A DNA stretch of 64,000 bases from Pyrocephalus nanus. Lineage: Eukaryota > Chordata > Aves > Passeriformes > Tyrannidae. Below the pieces are notes generated by a model. The model was not told the DNA's origin, ran no database searches, and saw nothing but the letters and a program-made list of their open reading frames with translations. The translations under genes were made by a program, and so were the position numbers. Positions 9,771 to 22,200 of this stretch are shown here, piece after piece; position 1 is the stretch's first letter; the number at the start of each line of letters is the position of its first letter. The stretch covers positions 29,980,634 to 30,044,633 of the forward strand of contig CM076260.1 in the NCBI GenBank assembly GCA_038380795.1, read 5' to 3'.

Positions 9771-12700
9771 GCCACTCAGTCCTACCTAGTTACACACAGT
9801 TACACACCTCAAACCTGGCGTGTTTATGCTTTATTCCCAAAGTACATAACCTTGTTGCTTGGTGTCTGAACTCTGGTCATTATTCCAGTCCTCAAGTTCA
9901 GGCAAAACCTTTTCCAGGCTACCCTGCCCTTTCTTTCTCCCTCACAGCCCCTGCCATCAGGAAATTTCACTAGTACACCTCATAATTTAGCATGTGGATG
10001 AACCTGTTAAACTTTAAATAGTTATGATGCTTGGTCTTTCTGGAACATCTTTCTGTGGAGAAGCGTTTCCTCTCTGGCATTTCCGTTTAGCCAACTTCTT
10101 ACCCACTTTGCAGCACCTCACCAACTTCTGTAACAGCTTTCCATGAAATCATGTACCAAATGCTGACTGAGGTCTAGTCATAATGGATCTCCTGCCTTCT
10201 CCTTATTCAAGAACCTCACTGCTCACAGAGGATACGGGGTTTGCTTCACAAAATATACCTTTGGCAAAGTGCTGGTGTGTTTTATCCCACTTTCCACTTA
10301 CTTGCACCTGTTTCTTTACATTCTCCTTACACATCTGCATTCAATCCTTAGTGATTAACAGCAGTGGATAAGTAGTCTGCAGTTTTTGGTGCTGATTTCA
10401 AATGCTGGCAGTAAGAGCACACTGGTGGGTAGCCCATGTGGGCTTCCTCCTGTCTGGGAAAGAACATATGACTCAAGAGATGAAGACTGCTATGGTAGGA
10501 GTCTCATGCCATAGATATAATAGTAATAGAAGCTAATTCCTTGTATGCCATACACTGTGTCTTGTGGCCATGGAAGAGTCCTCAATATTACAATTAACAG
10601 AAATAGACTGGGCTAACTTAGATTTTTTTCCTATACGTTGCATGGAAGTCCTTGTTTCTCAGCCTTTTGTCTTAAGAGCTGAATATCAGTATGTAAGCAT
10701 GTTGGTGCCAGCATCCTCTCCTGTGTATCTCAAATAAAGCCTTGGGTTAGATTTTTTTGCTGCATTTCTGTTTCTCAATTAAGGTCTCACCTGCTGAGCT
10801 AACTTGGTACTTTTCTGGTGTCTGCAGACTTTATCCCAGAAGTTAAGGCACTGTTATTGCTTGAAAGGCTTGCAATTCTGTCATAGCCAGGCACGAGTCC
10901 AGGGATGGAGCCCAGGCATGTCACTGTGGTACAACCGTCTTGCCAAAGGTAAACTTGCCCCCCAAAACCCATGGCTCAAGCTGGACAAGATATAAGAGAT
11001 GATGAAGGACTAATGACATCTAATGCTTATCCAAGGAATATAACTAAGGATTCAGCCAACTCTCGGCATCAGAGCAGGGCAAGAAATGTGGAATCACTCA
11101 TATCCATACTCCACAAATCTCTTCTGCAAAAGCCATGCCCAGCTTCCCGATATGTGGGTGAAGCAAGACATCTGTTGGTCACAGCAGATATGTGGTGATT
11201 TGCAATGCCTTGATGATCTGCCATTGATTGACCCAGGTAATTGGCCAGGTTCCTACTCATAAGCTGTTTCAAATGTGAAAAAAACATTTCCTAAGAGATT
11301 TCCACAGGGGAAGTGTCCATCTTATCTCACTTTTGCCATGGAATAAGAGATGGGCACTCTGGCTTGGCTGACCTCTGGTAACCCCATCAGTGGTGGGCTC
11401 TCAGCAGGCTTTAACATTCAGATGGATCAGTCAGAAGGCTGGGTTAGCCCAGTGCTGCTGGTCTTCAGAGACCTGAATAGTACTGGTTTACACTTAAAAT
11501 AGCTTGGTAAACATAGGAAGTTCAGTCATGTATTAAAGGTGTGCAGGCCTATATTTGTTATCTTTTTTCAGTCAGTTTATTATTGTAATACCTGTGAGTG
11601 AAAGCTATTAGACTCTGGCAAATGAAATGTTCTTTGAGTTAGAAAAAAATGGTGTCTACTTTGTTAGGGGCTTGTCTCTCACAAACGCGGTAAGTCAATG
11701 GTGCCCTTGTAGTGATTAATAGAGAAGCCATTCAGAGTTCTTGGGGTGGAGGGGGTTGGGGTTTTTTAATTACCAAGATAACTTCCTCATCAAATCCATT
11801 GCTCAAAGACAAAACAACTGTGTTTTACTCACTTTCACTGCTGTAGTGATATGAAAAGTTGGTGATATATTCTCCCCAGAGGTCATCATAGCTACAAACA
11901 AGGTTGTGGACCTAATATATACACACAGACTGGTGGACAAAGCCCAGTGTTTATTGTAGTATAAGAGAAACTGAACAGAAGGGAAGGAGGAGATTAAACA
12001 AGACATTTGGAAAGAAGAGACACCTACCCTACATGGCATCTGATTTGCAGCGGAGCATCTGGATAGGAGGCTGGAAGGAAGAAAAAGCACAGTCATTTGA
12101 TTTTATTTTTTAATGAAGGAAAAACACACAGCAACTTTAAGGGCAAACCCAGTAATATCTTCTTTCTTCTTCTGATCCAAACTCAAGAAATGTCTCAAAC
12201 TCCTTTCAAGCGAGTACTCACAGATTATTTCCACCAAAAAAACAAGCCAAGGGTAGAGTTGGAAGCGGCACTGACAAAGTTCTGCTTCCTTGAGGAAGAA
12301 CATACCTTCTTCAATATTTATTCAGTACTCCTAACTTTCTTCCAGTGTGTTTTCTACCAGAAAGATTGCTCATGTCTCTCTCAGTCAGCATTTTCCACCC
12401 TTCCCTTGCAGCTGTGACCACTTGTCTCTGCTTCTTCTCTGGCTCTTTCCAGTCACACACAAGCAACACATTCTGGCTGATGTTCTGATTCTCTGTAGCA
12501 GGGCCTATATAGTCTGAGCTTTTGTGTGAAATTAATATTACACCATTTTTCTTACTCTAAAAATGTTTGCACTAAAGAAGTTAAAAAGTTAAGCACTCCT
12601 CCAAGCAACACACTTCAGCAGTATAAAATGTTTTTTCTGCATAATCCAACTTTCAGAACACCTTTTGGTTTTATAATGTCTAGCACAAGAGGATCTGATG

Positions 12701-13512
12701 TTGGTTGGCTGATAGATAGAGCCATAATGAAACTTCTTAACGAATAATACTAAGACTGGGCAGTTCTGCCACTTTATTTTTCACTGAAAAAATAATTCAG
12801 AATTCACTGCTCCAAAATTCGTTTTCTTCTTCATTGCAATGATGGTTTTTCATCCGCAGGAGATGTAATGTGAATATATAACGTTCAGGCAAGAGAGGTT
12901 ACATCTTTGCCCTCTACTATTGTCTTCAGCACTGAAGCACAGCAATGGGTTTCTTTGAAAGCACAGCAGACAGCTTTTTAAAGTGGCCTCACTGGTAAAG
13001 AGGACAGCAGCAGATGTCCAATTCAGTACTTTTATCATGCACTCAGTGAGTTACAATTAAAGAGAGGTATGTAGTCTTTAACCTTCAAAAAACATGATCA
13101 GAGTAACTGGAATATTGTCTTGTATCTGAATGTCAATGTAAAATTAACCCAGCTTAGAAAATACCTAGAAAATACTATTTTACAATTTAATCAAAAGTGA
13201 TTTTTAGACTTCAGATCTCAACTATAACAAAATATTATTCTTGATTGATAGGGTTCAATTTAGCACCTCACAGAGATGCCCATGATATCCCTGCTATTAC
13301 CAGTTACCCCCTTCTCTCTCCATAATTATTAATACCATAGTTTACCTCCATATAGCAGAGCAGAAGAAGCATATGCTAGCAAAAAAAAAAATACCTGAGT
13401 CCCCTAACAAAATGTCTAGATATGATGTACTGACCACGACAGCATACACTTGTCATTTCTGGTGAAATTGACAGGACAATGTAATAGTTAATTCCAGAGA
13501 ATTGTTGTGATT

Positions 13513-13536
13513 GAATAAAATAAAATAAGATAAAAT
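13513..13536 (+). repeat. (AATAA)n-like short repeat
   Basis: AATAAAATAAAATAAGATAAAA, an imperfect A-rich pentanucleotide tract followed by TTACAT and an A9 run. Confidence 0.8.
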
Positions 13537-14617
13537 TACATAAAAAAAAATACTATGGCCAGTTCTCAAAAGATGTGAAACCTTGCTCTGTTTTCAAGCC
13601 ACACTGCCAAGCCATTCGCAACTTACATTTGAAACAACAAAACCCTGAAGAGTAATGAGCAAATCAATGTACAGATATAAGCCTGACAGCTTCAATGCTT
13701 GTGTTTGCTTCACAGTAGGTATTATAGCTCTTTTTTTTATCCTAACCTAGTAGCTTTGGAAGAAGGTAGGGATTTTTCCAGTCATCGTTTTGAATTGCAT
13801 TCTGCTATTGTCTGATAGCATCACTAGCTGAAACCTTAGCCATGAAGTCGAAGTGAAGCCAAGCATGAGAAAAATCTTTAGTACTGAAGGCCAGCAATAA
13901 GGGCAGCGTGACTTTGAATCGTTGTTTAAAGAACGAAGAGCCCAGTTTTGACATTCTGTTATCAAAGGAATTTTCTCCTTAAGTTGACTTGGTAAAGGCA
14001 ACAGGACTATTTAGTTAGTGCCACCTGATATTAGTAAAAAGCGAAAGAATCTAGTATTAAGAGGCAAATGACTACATTATAACTAGAAATATTTCTAATA
14101 AATGTCTTTGACTGCAGTTCTCCTGGTACAAGATATTAGATAATTATTTAAATTTAAAGCAATTTATATTTGTAATATTGTAAGAGAATAGTAGATGTCT
14201 GTAACTCTTTGCATCTTCCACCAGGAATAGACCAGAAAATATTTAGCATATAATTTTCTAACAAATTAGAATTTGGAGTAGAGGTGAATACAGAATCAAA
14301 AGAGGGGAGAACATGAAATACTGTATTGGAACAACAATGATTTACTCATTTTACTCAGTTTCGTGATGGTAAACGTGTGTAACATGAACAAATGCACTGT
14401 TCATGAGCTTTTAAGGATCAGGGCACTGTATACATTGGGGAGATGCCATCAAACAGCATGAACTAACAATATGGTTTACAGGACAAGCTTCTTACTATCA
14501 TATGAGTTTTGTCAGGCTCCTCTTCTCCAGCTGAACGTTTGGGTCAAGAAAGCAAAGTAATTAGTCAATATCCTTTGCTTTTTTTTGAGATAAATTCTTT
14601 TATTGGCTAAAGTCTTT

Positions 14618-14639
14618 CCCCCCCCCAAAAAAAAAAAAA
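14618..14639 (+). repeat. C9A13 run
   Basis: Nine C followed by thirteen A. A simple tract. Confidence 0.95.
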
Positions 14640-15881
14640 GATACTTTCAAGCTTCAGGCTTTCTGTGCTGTTCAGTAAAACAGTACAGTACAGTAACTAC
14701 AGTACAAGGAGCAAATAAGTAATGCCACAGTATTTTATCACATTATTAGTTTCGTAATATTAAATCACTGAACATGTCATTCATGTTTAGTGTATTATTT
14801 TCTGTCGTAAATTACCGGTAAAGGAAAGCAGTAACATTTTTCTTTAAAGTATAGCTGGTGGAGTGTAGTTAAAGATTGTATCCTGCCAGGACAAAGAATT
14901 GAGGAGCGTAACTGTAACTCTTACATTTCATAACATGTGAGTGTTTGATTTCATGGCTTTCTTTTAATGTAGCTTTTACAAGTGATTTTCTTCAAAAATT
15001 GGAGGAAACCCCCAAAGCATCATAGTCGTATCTGTATGGCACACAGGGGCTGAAATGTTTAGCTTCCCTGTGGAAACTACAGCTGCTGGAAGCAGCATGT
15101 GTTTTCCTGTAGCAGTAGCTTATTCTCCTAAGGTGGACCAGCAAAAGAGCATGTCAGCTCAGTGGCTTTCAGCATAAGCAGCAGTCACAGTGGATTCAGG
15201 GAGCTTGGATATCACTCCAGGACCTGCTACACTATGTGTCCACATGACAGCTCTTCCATCTGCTCCTTCTGAGGATGATCCACTGATCAACAGTGCTTCC
15301 CTACTCACCCGCTCCTGCCAACTGCCCCAAATCTGCCTCATTCCTTCCATTTATTTTCGTTTTGTAAAGTTCTTGGAGATCTGCTGATGCAAAAGAGTAC
15401 TGGAAAGGCAGGTGCTCTTCCCAAACACTGCCTGCGAAACAGATTGGAACAAAGGAAGAATGAACCAGAAATAGGACCAAATCTGCCTGATCAAGTGACA
15501 AGCACCAAGAACAAGTGAAACCACAGATACAAGATCCATATCCTTCCACTGGGTAACTGTTAACAAACCTGTTTTTCAGGTCTGGGTAGTTGCAAAGGTA
15601 GAGAAGCTGAATTTCTCTGTCTTTCAGCTGTCCACAAAGCAAATAATACATTTTGGGGAAGATTGCTCATTTTCAGGTTAATCATCAGAAGAGTTCTGGA
15701 ATACACCGTTGCTTTCCTGCAGAGATGCTTTTTAATTTAGTCATCCTGGTAGGTATCTGATGGCCCTCTAGCACTAAAGGGCTTAGAGACCCTCTGTGAA
15801 GGGACAAGGTTTTGTGTGCTGAGAGGAAGGATGCAACCAGTATTAGGTGAAAGACCCCCTTCACACAAGCTGTGTGTCCCT

Positions 15882-15976
15882 CATCTTTGCATCCTACCCT
15901 CATCTCCACATCCCACCATGTCTCTGCATCCCGCTTTTGTCTCTGTGTTCCACCCTTGTCTCTGCATTCTGCCCTC
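15882..15976. repeat. 19-bp minisatellite, five imperfect units
   Basis: Five consecutive 19-base units begin at 15882, 15901, 15920, 15939 and 15958. The consensus is close to GTCTCTGCATCCCACCCTT; each unit differs from it at several positions but the spacing is exact. The frames passing through it on either strand are repeat-derived and not taken as genes. Confidence 0.88.
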
Positions 15977-16271
15977 ATTCTCAGACACTGAATTTTTCTT
16001 TTTGCTGGGGGTTTCACCTGGAGCAGCTCTTCATATCCAGAATGATCTGCTTGGTTCTCATTATTACCATAGTATTTTATAGCAAGTTTCAAAAGTATAC
16101 TGAAATGACAGCACTGTTGTGCTGGAATAGCTAGAAAATGTCTGTACTAAGGTATATAGCACCGTCTTAGCTTGCACTCCCATCTCCTAAAGCCAGAGTT
16201 TTGTTAAAACACACAATTGAAAAACTGAAGGCTAGAAACAGCATAGAACATATATTTGAATGGAATCTGCC

Positions 16272-16293
16272 TTTTTTTTTTTTTTTTTTTTTT
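16272..16293 (+). repeat. T22 homopolymer
   Basis: Twenty-two T followed by GGCAG, so it resembles a splice acceptor by chance. No open exon-like sequence with a donor follows. Confidence 0.95.
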
Positions 16294-19200
16294 GGCAGCT
16301 GAATGATTTAATACATGTGTTTGTTCAGCAAGGTTGGGAATAAGCTGCTGTGGCAGTAACTTAATGATGACAAGCTCTGACTGCCAGGCAGTGCTTTTTA
16401 TAGCAGGTCATTGCTGTCTTCAGTGTTTGAGACAAATGTTGGATTCATTGGGGGATCTTTCAGCAGAAGGATAATATGTTGAAAAGCAGCTCTGTCAAAA
16501 TTACTTTGCTGTTGAACATTTTCTAGTAATCACAGGATCTGAAATTTGATTTATTAATTAAAACCTATCAGCACATGCTCTAAAGAAACCAGCATGGCTG
16601 AACTATGTCCTTGTTAAATGAGATTAAAGGACATGACAAAAGTTTGTATAGTATGCCTCAGCCCATGTTTCCTGTAAAGGATACAGCTTGTTATTTTTCA
16701 AAATATGCTGAATATATTTTCTTTATATCTTGGTTTATTATGACCCGTGGGAGCAATTGTAAAACTGAAGCATACAAGAACTAAGCAAAAAAAACAAAAC
16801 TGGACTGCACAGGAGGAGCTGGCATATCCCAACTGTATTATTCTCCTGTAAAGGAACAGAAAGGTATTTGGCCCGATTTTCTCCAAAAGAAACAAAAACT
16901 TTGAAAGAATCTTTGCTTAAAATTTTGTCAAGTAATTTTTTCAAATAAATTTATTGAGCTATATGACACATAAAGAGAAATAGAGCATGCCTTAATATGA
17001 ACTAAGGAAAATAGAATTAACCCCCCTCTATTAATTAGCAACATGTAGCTGAGAGTATCATCCTATGACACTTCAGTGGGATTGCTGTAAGTAGTGCCTA
17101 GTTCCACAGCATGTGGCAAACTTCTTGCAGTCTGCTGTGTTGGGTTATTATAATGCACTGAGCCTGTATGTTCAAATTTGTCCTTGATAGGAAAATGATT
17201 CCCTGAGCCCCAGCAGGTAATGTTGTATAGCTTGCTGCCAAGCTCCCTTGCCACCTCTGCTCTTCCAAGACTCCAAGCCCCAGACGCATCTCTCTTGTGT
17301 CTCTCATTTTTTTGCTGCTGTTATGTTTTTGCACCAGTCTGTGCTTCCTCCTGGAATCTGGGGTTAGTGTGCAGTGCTGCTTCCCCACTGGCAGACTTCT
17401 AGCCTTCGAAATTCAGTTGAATGCTTCATGTGCTGGCAACAAGACACATGGATGGTGGTGGGCTGGTGGTGTCTGAGGGAACTAAGTGTTGATCAAAGCT
17501 GCTTTTTCCCCTCAGTGATCTGTACCTCCCTAAGCCCCCAGCTTGGCCACAGAGACATCCTCCAGTGGGGAACAGACTGGGGGCTGGAGGGACCTCTGCT
17601 CTGCTTTGACTCTGCTGGGAGGGGAGTGCCCTTCCTGAGTGCTATCCTCTCCCAGGGCTCCCAGGAACCCTGTCCCCACCGCAACCTCACTGTGTCCACT
17701 TCCACCCCAGAATCTCCCAGTGCCTTTCCAGTTTCACAGAGCCAGCAGCAGCTCTTACCCCGTGGCGGAGGTGACAGGGGGATTAGAAAGCGCTGCACAC
17801 AGAGTAGCAACAGGGAGATAGCTGAATAAGTCCTGAATTACTCATTCAGGCAGTGACAGATAATAAAATCAGCATTGTTTGGTAGTGCAGTAACTTATTG
17901 GGTATTACTGTGTCGCCAGGGTACTGGCTACCTCAACTTTGACCCAGCCTATATCGTTACTGCTGGAGGGGGACTTGTGAGCAGCCCATTGCCATCCTTC
18001 CTCTGCTAGAGAGGATTTTCTGGGCTTCTCCTACACCTTTTTCTCATCCTTTTCTGCCACATCAGAAAAAAAAAATGCAGGGGCCTTTTTCTGAGCCCTT
18101 CCTTCTCATGCCAAGGCATTGTCTAGGTGCACTCAGTTGCCTCCACTGCTGTTCCAAGTCTGTACCTACTTCACACAGCCTGAGTAATGTGGTACTTTGG
18201 GCTTATGGCATCATTTGCTAAGCATCCTGATGGCAGTAAGCCCACCCCCACGTTGCACTGTGCTGACATGGTGCTGTTGTAGCCATGACCCAGCTGCTGC
18301 TTGCTTGCTCCCCCATGGGAAGCACAGTCCTTGTTCTCCTGCTCTCTGTTCCCCGTGCAGGACAGGTGTGTCATATACAGAAAGACTCACTGCAATTGTT
18401 CACCTCGGTTATGTCTGTTTTGGCTTCAGCTGCCTCTGTTTCTGGTCATGTCTGCCTTTGCTATGAGGGTGTAATCAAAAATTGGTTTGAATGTTACCCC
18501 CTTGGGCACGGAATCAATGGCAGAGGCTGCTGCCACATACCAATATCCCACCTGAGAACAGCCCATCTGCATCCTTCCTCGAGCATCTTCGTGATAGCCC
18601 ACCTTCAGAAACCACAGGAATATTGCAGAGCAATTGCATAACTCCTGGCATTAAATGTGAGCGTGCTTGGTATGACATTTTGCCAAGAGCAGACTGGGAT
18701 TTCATATGACAGTTCACCACAGGTACTTACACACTCTGTTGGACATGAATGCTTGGCTAGACAATACATTTTGCCTTGGAGTAACCGCCACAAAGCACTG
18801 ATGTGCCAGTGCCTGTGGGAGCAGATGGCTTGCCTGTTTTCCTCCAGACATTAAGGATCCAAATCCACAACACATCTCTTCCCCAGATTCACAGAAAGCT
18901 GCAAAGGAACCATCTCCTGCCAAATTTTCTTCTCCTGCCTGGTGGGACCAACTCCAAACTCAGCTATTCACATTGCATTGTTCATTTCTGAAAACTTACA
19001 CTCTGGAGTTTAAGTGCTGAAAGCAGTGGGGAAAACTCAAGCAAACCACAGCATGTGTGACTAAAAGCAAGACGATAATCAGTGGTCCTTGAGACCTAGA
19101 CAATCCCTTCCCTGTGAATCACCAAGGACTTGAATACAGGCCCTTTGGTGGGCAGCAAGGCAGCTAGCATGGGCTGTGTATGGGTGGCCCAGCAACACCA

Positions 19201-22200
19201 AATCTGGGGAGAACTGTAATACCAGACCTCTTCTTGAGTATCTGAAATTCAAGCCTGTCTCTTGCATGTTACAATATGGAAAGTATGCTGAATGACCATT
19301 TCCAGCTCCAACAGGAATTTTGTCTGACCTTTTGACAAGTACCTGTTGTATTGCCTCCCCAGCTGGAAAAATGGAGAGTATAGTTCCCTAACTCAATAGA
19401 CAGCTCAGATCTAAATTTAGTAAGCACTTTTAGAAAATACTTCAGGATTCTTGGACAGGCAGCTTTGTGCAAGTACTTCTGGCTATCAGTCATCCCTATC
19501 TCCTTAGGGATGAGAAAAGGATGTACCAAATATGACAAGAATAGCAACAGAGGACTGATACTGCTTTTGTTTCCAGTATTGGTGAGATGAATGCCATTTT
19601 CTTATTATTTGCCTCCATAAGTCATCTCCCTTTCTCTTTTTTTTCCTTAGGAATTTTCATAAGGAGTGTTGATTTGCACCTTATATGAAATGGGCAAAAT
19701 ATCATCACGGAAGTTCAGCTATTAAAACAAACTGGTAAGAGTTTTCATGCCCTTATTTCCTGATGACAGAAAGGACTTTGGATTTTATGCATAACAAAAG
19801 TTTTGGTCCACAATGGCCAGAAAATTACTTATCTTCTATGTATTTGTTTCTGTGGCATTAGGTAATTCTGCTTTCAAGAAACACTTTCCTGTACACAAAA
19901 ACACACCAAGTCTCTAGTGGAGAACATCTCAAGAGAAATGTAATCTTACCTTAATAAATAGGTACAATAAATTGGCTGTTAGGCAGATCCTTGCCGAGCT
20001 GCGCAGGAACACTACTGGTGCTTGGAATTCACTCCTATTGTCCCCAGGCTGAATTGCTTTGAAAAAGGTCACATGAGGAGGAAAGGAAGTTTTGACTTTC
20101 ACATGCCTGTTATTGCTAAGGAAACCACTTCCTCGCTATTCACATATTCAGCATGTCTCCAGTTTTGGCGCTCTGACAAATGACATCGTGCTACTGCATC
20201 GAGTAACAAAGAAGGGTGGAGAAGGCTGTTAGACAACTTGGAGTGTTTGAAACGCCAGCACAGCTTTTGTAGGACTGTCAAACTTCAAGTGGGCTCTGTG
20301 AGAGCAAGCAGGGTCCTTCTTTGTTAGTTGCAGATGGGATACCTGGAGTTTAGAAATGTGGAAAAAAAGATTCTGGGCTACATGTCAGCAAGCTCAGGTA
20401 GCCTGGAGGTTTCCTGGTTTGTAGCAATAACAATATTCTTACACCTCTGTGGATATTGGGAGACAAGTTTTCTGATACAAATATACCTGAGTTATTCTCT
20501 GTGCAGAATTTATTTCAGCTTTCAAGTACATACTTGCCTTTTCTTTGGCATTTGGATATCAGAAACTGAGTATGCTTGGTATGTGGTGATTTCATTAAAA
20601 GTACTTGGATATGAATTTTGGGCCTGCAGGACTTTTCCCATTTTTCTGACTTCTTACTCAAGAAATTAGAAAGATTGACAAGCCACCGTTGGTCAGGACT
20701 GAGAATCTCTACTATTGTGGGGATATTTTGAAGAGGACTGATGCAAAATTTCTTTGAGGTAACGTATGTGCAAATGCTATGACAAGAGCAAAATATATCA
20801 TAATTAGGCTTATTTCTACTCAGAGATAAAAAAAAAGTCTAGTATGCTTCAGGATACAAGTGGCATTCTCTGTAAATATACAATAGCTACTGACATTACT
20901 TGGGACCAAGTGTGAGGCATGCACAAATCATAGGAATTGAACAGCTAAAACCCTGCTAAATTTACTGACAGGCTACTGAGCTTTGGATATGTCAAGATCT
21001 ATTTGTCTAAACATTATCTGTAAAGACAACATAATGTAGTGAACTGAGCCTGGGACTGAGGAGGCCAGAAATCAATATTCTAATCTTGGCCCTGCTTCAG
21101 ATGCATTTGGTGGCTCCAGAGTAGTTGTTTAATCTCCCTGCGTGCTTAGCAGAGATAAAACAGTTCAAATATAATAAACTCCACTGAAGAGTTGTGCAGA
21201 TCAGTTCACAGCTTCTGTGCACTTCTTTGAAGACCTGAATTGTTATATAAATATTACCATTACACGCAGGACTCTGTCTCCAGGAAAATATATACGGTGT
21301 ATCTTAGGATTTGAAATGTCAGGTCTGTTTTCTAGCAGATGCCCTTGCGCCATAGAGGCTTGCTGCACAGCCTGGTAGAAACCCAGAAGCCAGAAGGGTA
21401 TCTGCCATAATACTATCTTTTTCCCCACTTTCCCTTTCTTTTTTTTTTTTTCAGTCTGTTAAAACAGAATTACTTAAAAAATTATTCAGTTGTTTTCTTT
21501 CAGAGAACATCCTCATTTTCATTCTGTCCATGGCAGGAGTAGACCACACCTCAACAGAAGTTATTTGCTTAATGCAGAAATAACAAGAGAGAAGGACCTA
21601 CGTATGGCCTGTTGATTTAGGAAGAAAGATTAGAAAGTAGCTGTGATTTCTTCTGGGTTCAAAAACCCTTGAAAATGTGCTGGGTTTCCACTCGTTTTCC
21701 CCAACATCATAATTTCTGAGTGATCATCTTACTAGAGGCTTAGCTGAGCTGCACTCACTCCCAAGGATCTCAGAAGGGTTACCTAAGGTGAGACAAAAGA
21801 TAAGTCACAATAACCTTCTTCAGCTTTTAAAAAACAAAACCAACAAAACAAAGAAATTAACCAACCAACACCACCGCAGTTTACCTTCTATAATATAGGA
21901 AAGGAGAGAAATACTAGCTGTATCTCTCTTCCATGCAGCAAATGACTTCCACCTACAGAGGACAAGAGCACCCATGTCCTAGCAAATTGTGCTCTTTTCC
22001 AGCCCAAAAGAGCAGCAGTTTATGAATTGTTCTTGAAACTGTTTATGAATGGACATTTTGAAATCGCTAAGAAAAAAGCAAGTGCTAAAACAATAGGGTC
22101 TACATTTACTGGTATGTATATTTGTTTTACAGTCATTAGTCCTTGCAGAAACGAGCCTAGTACCTCTAATGGTCCAGGGTTTTGTCTGCCATACTAGGCA

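Noticed and set aside
15685..16092. 135-codon minus frame and matching plus frames
   Set aside because: They pass through the 19-bp minisatellite, whose repeats keep the frames open.
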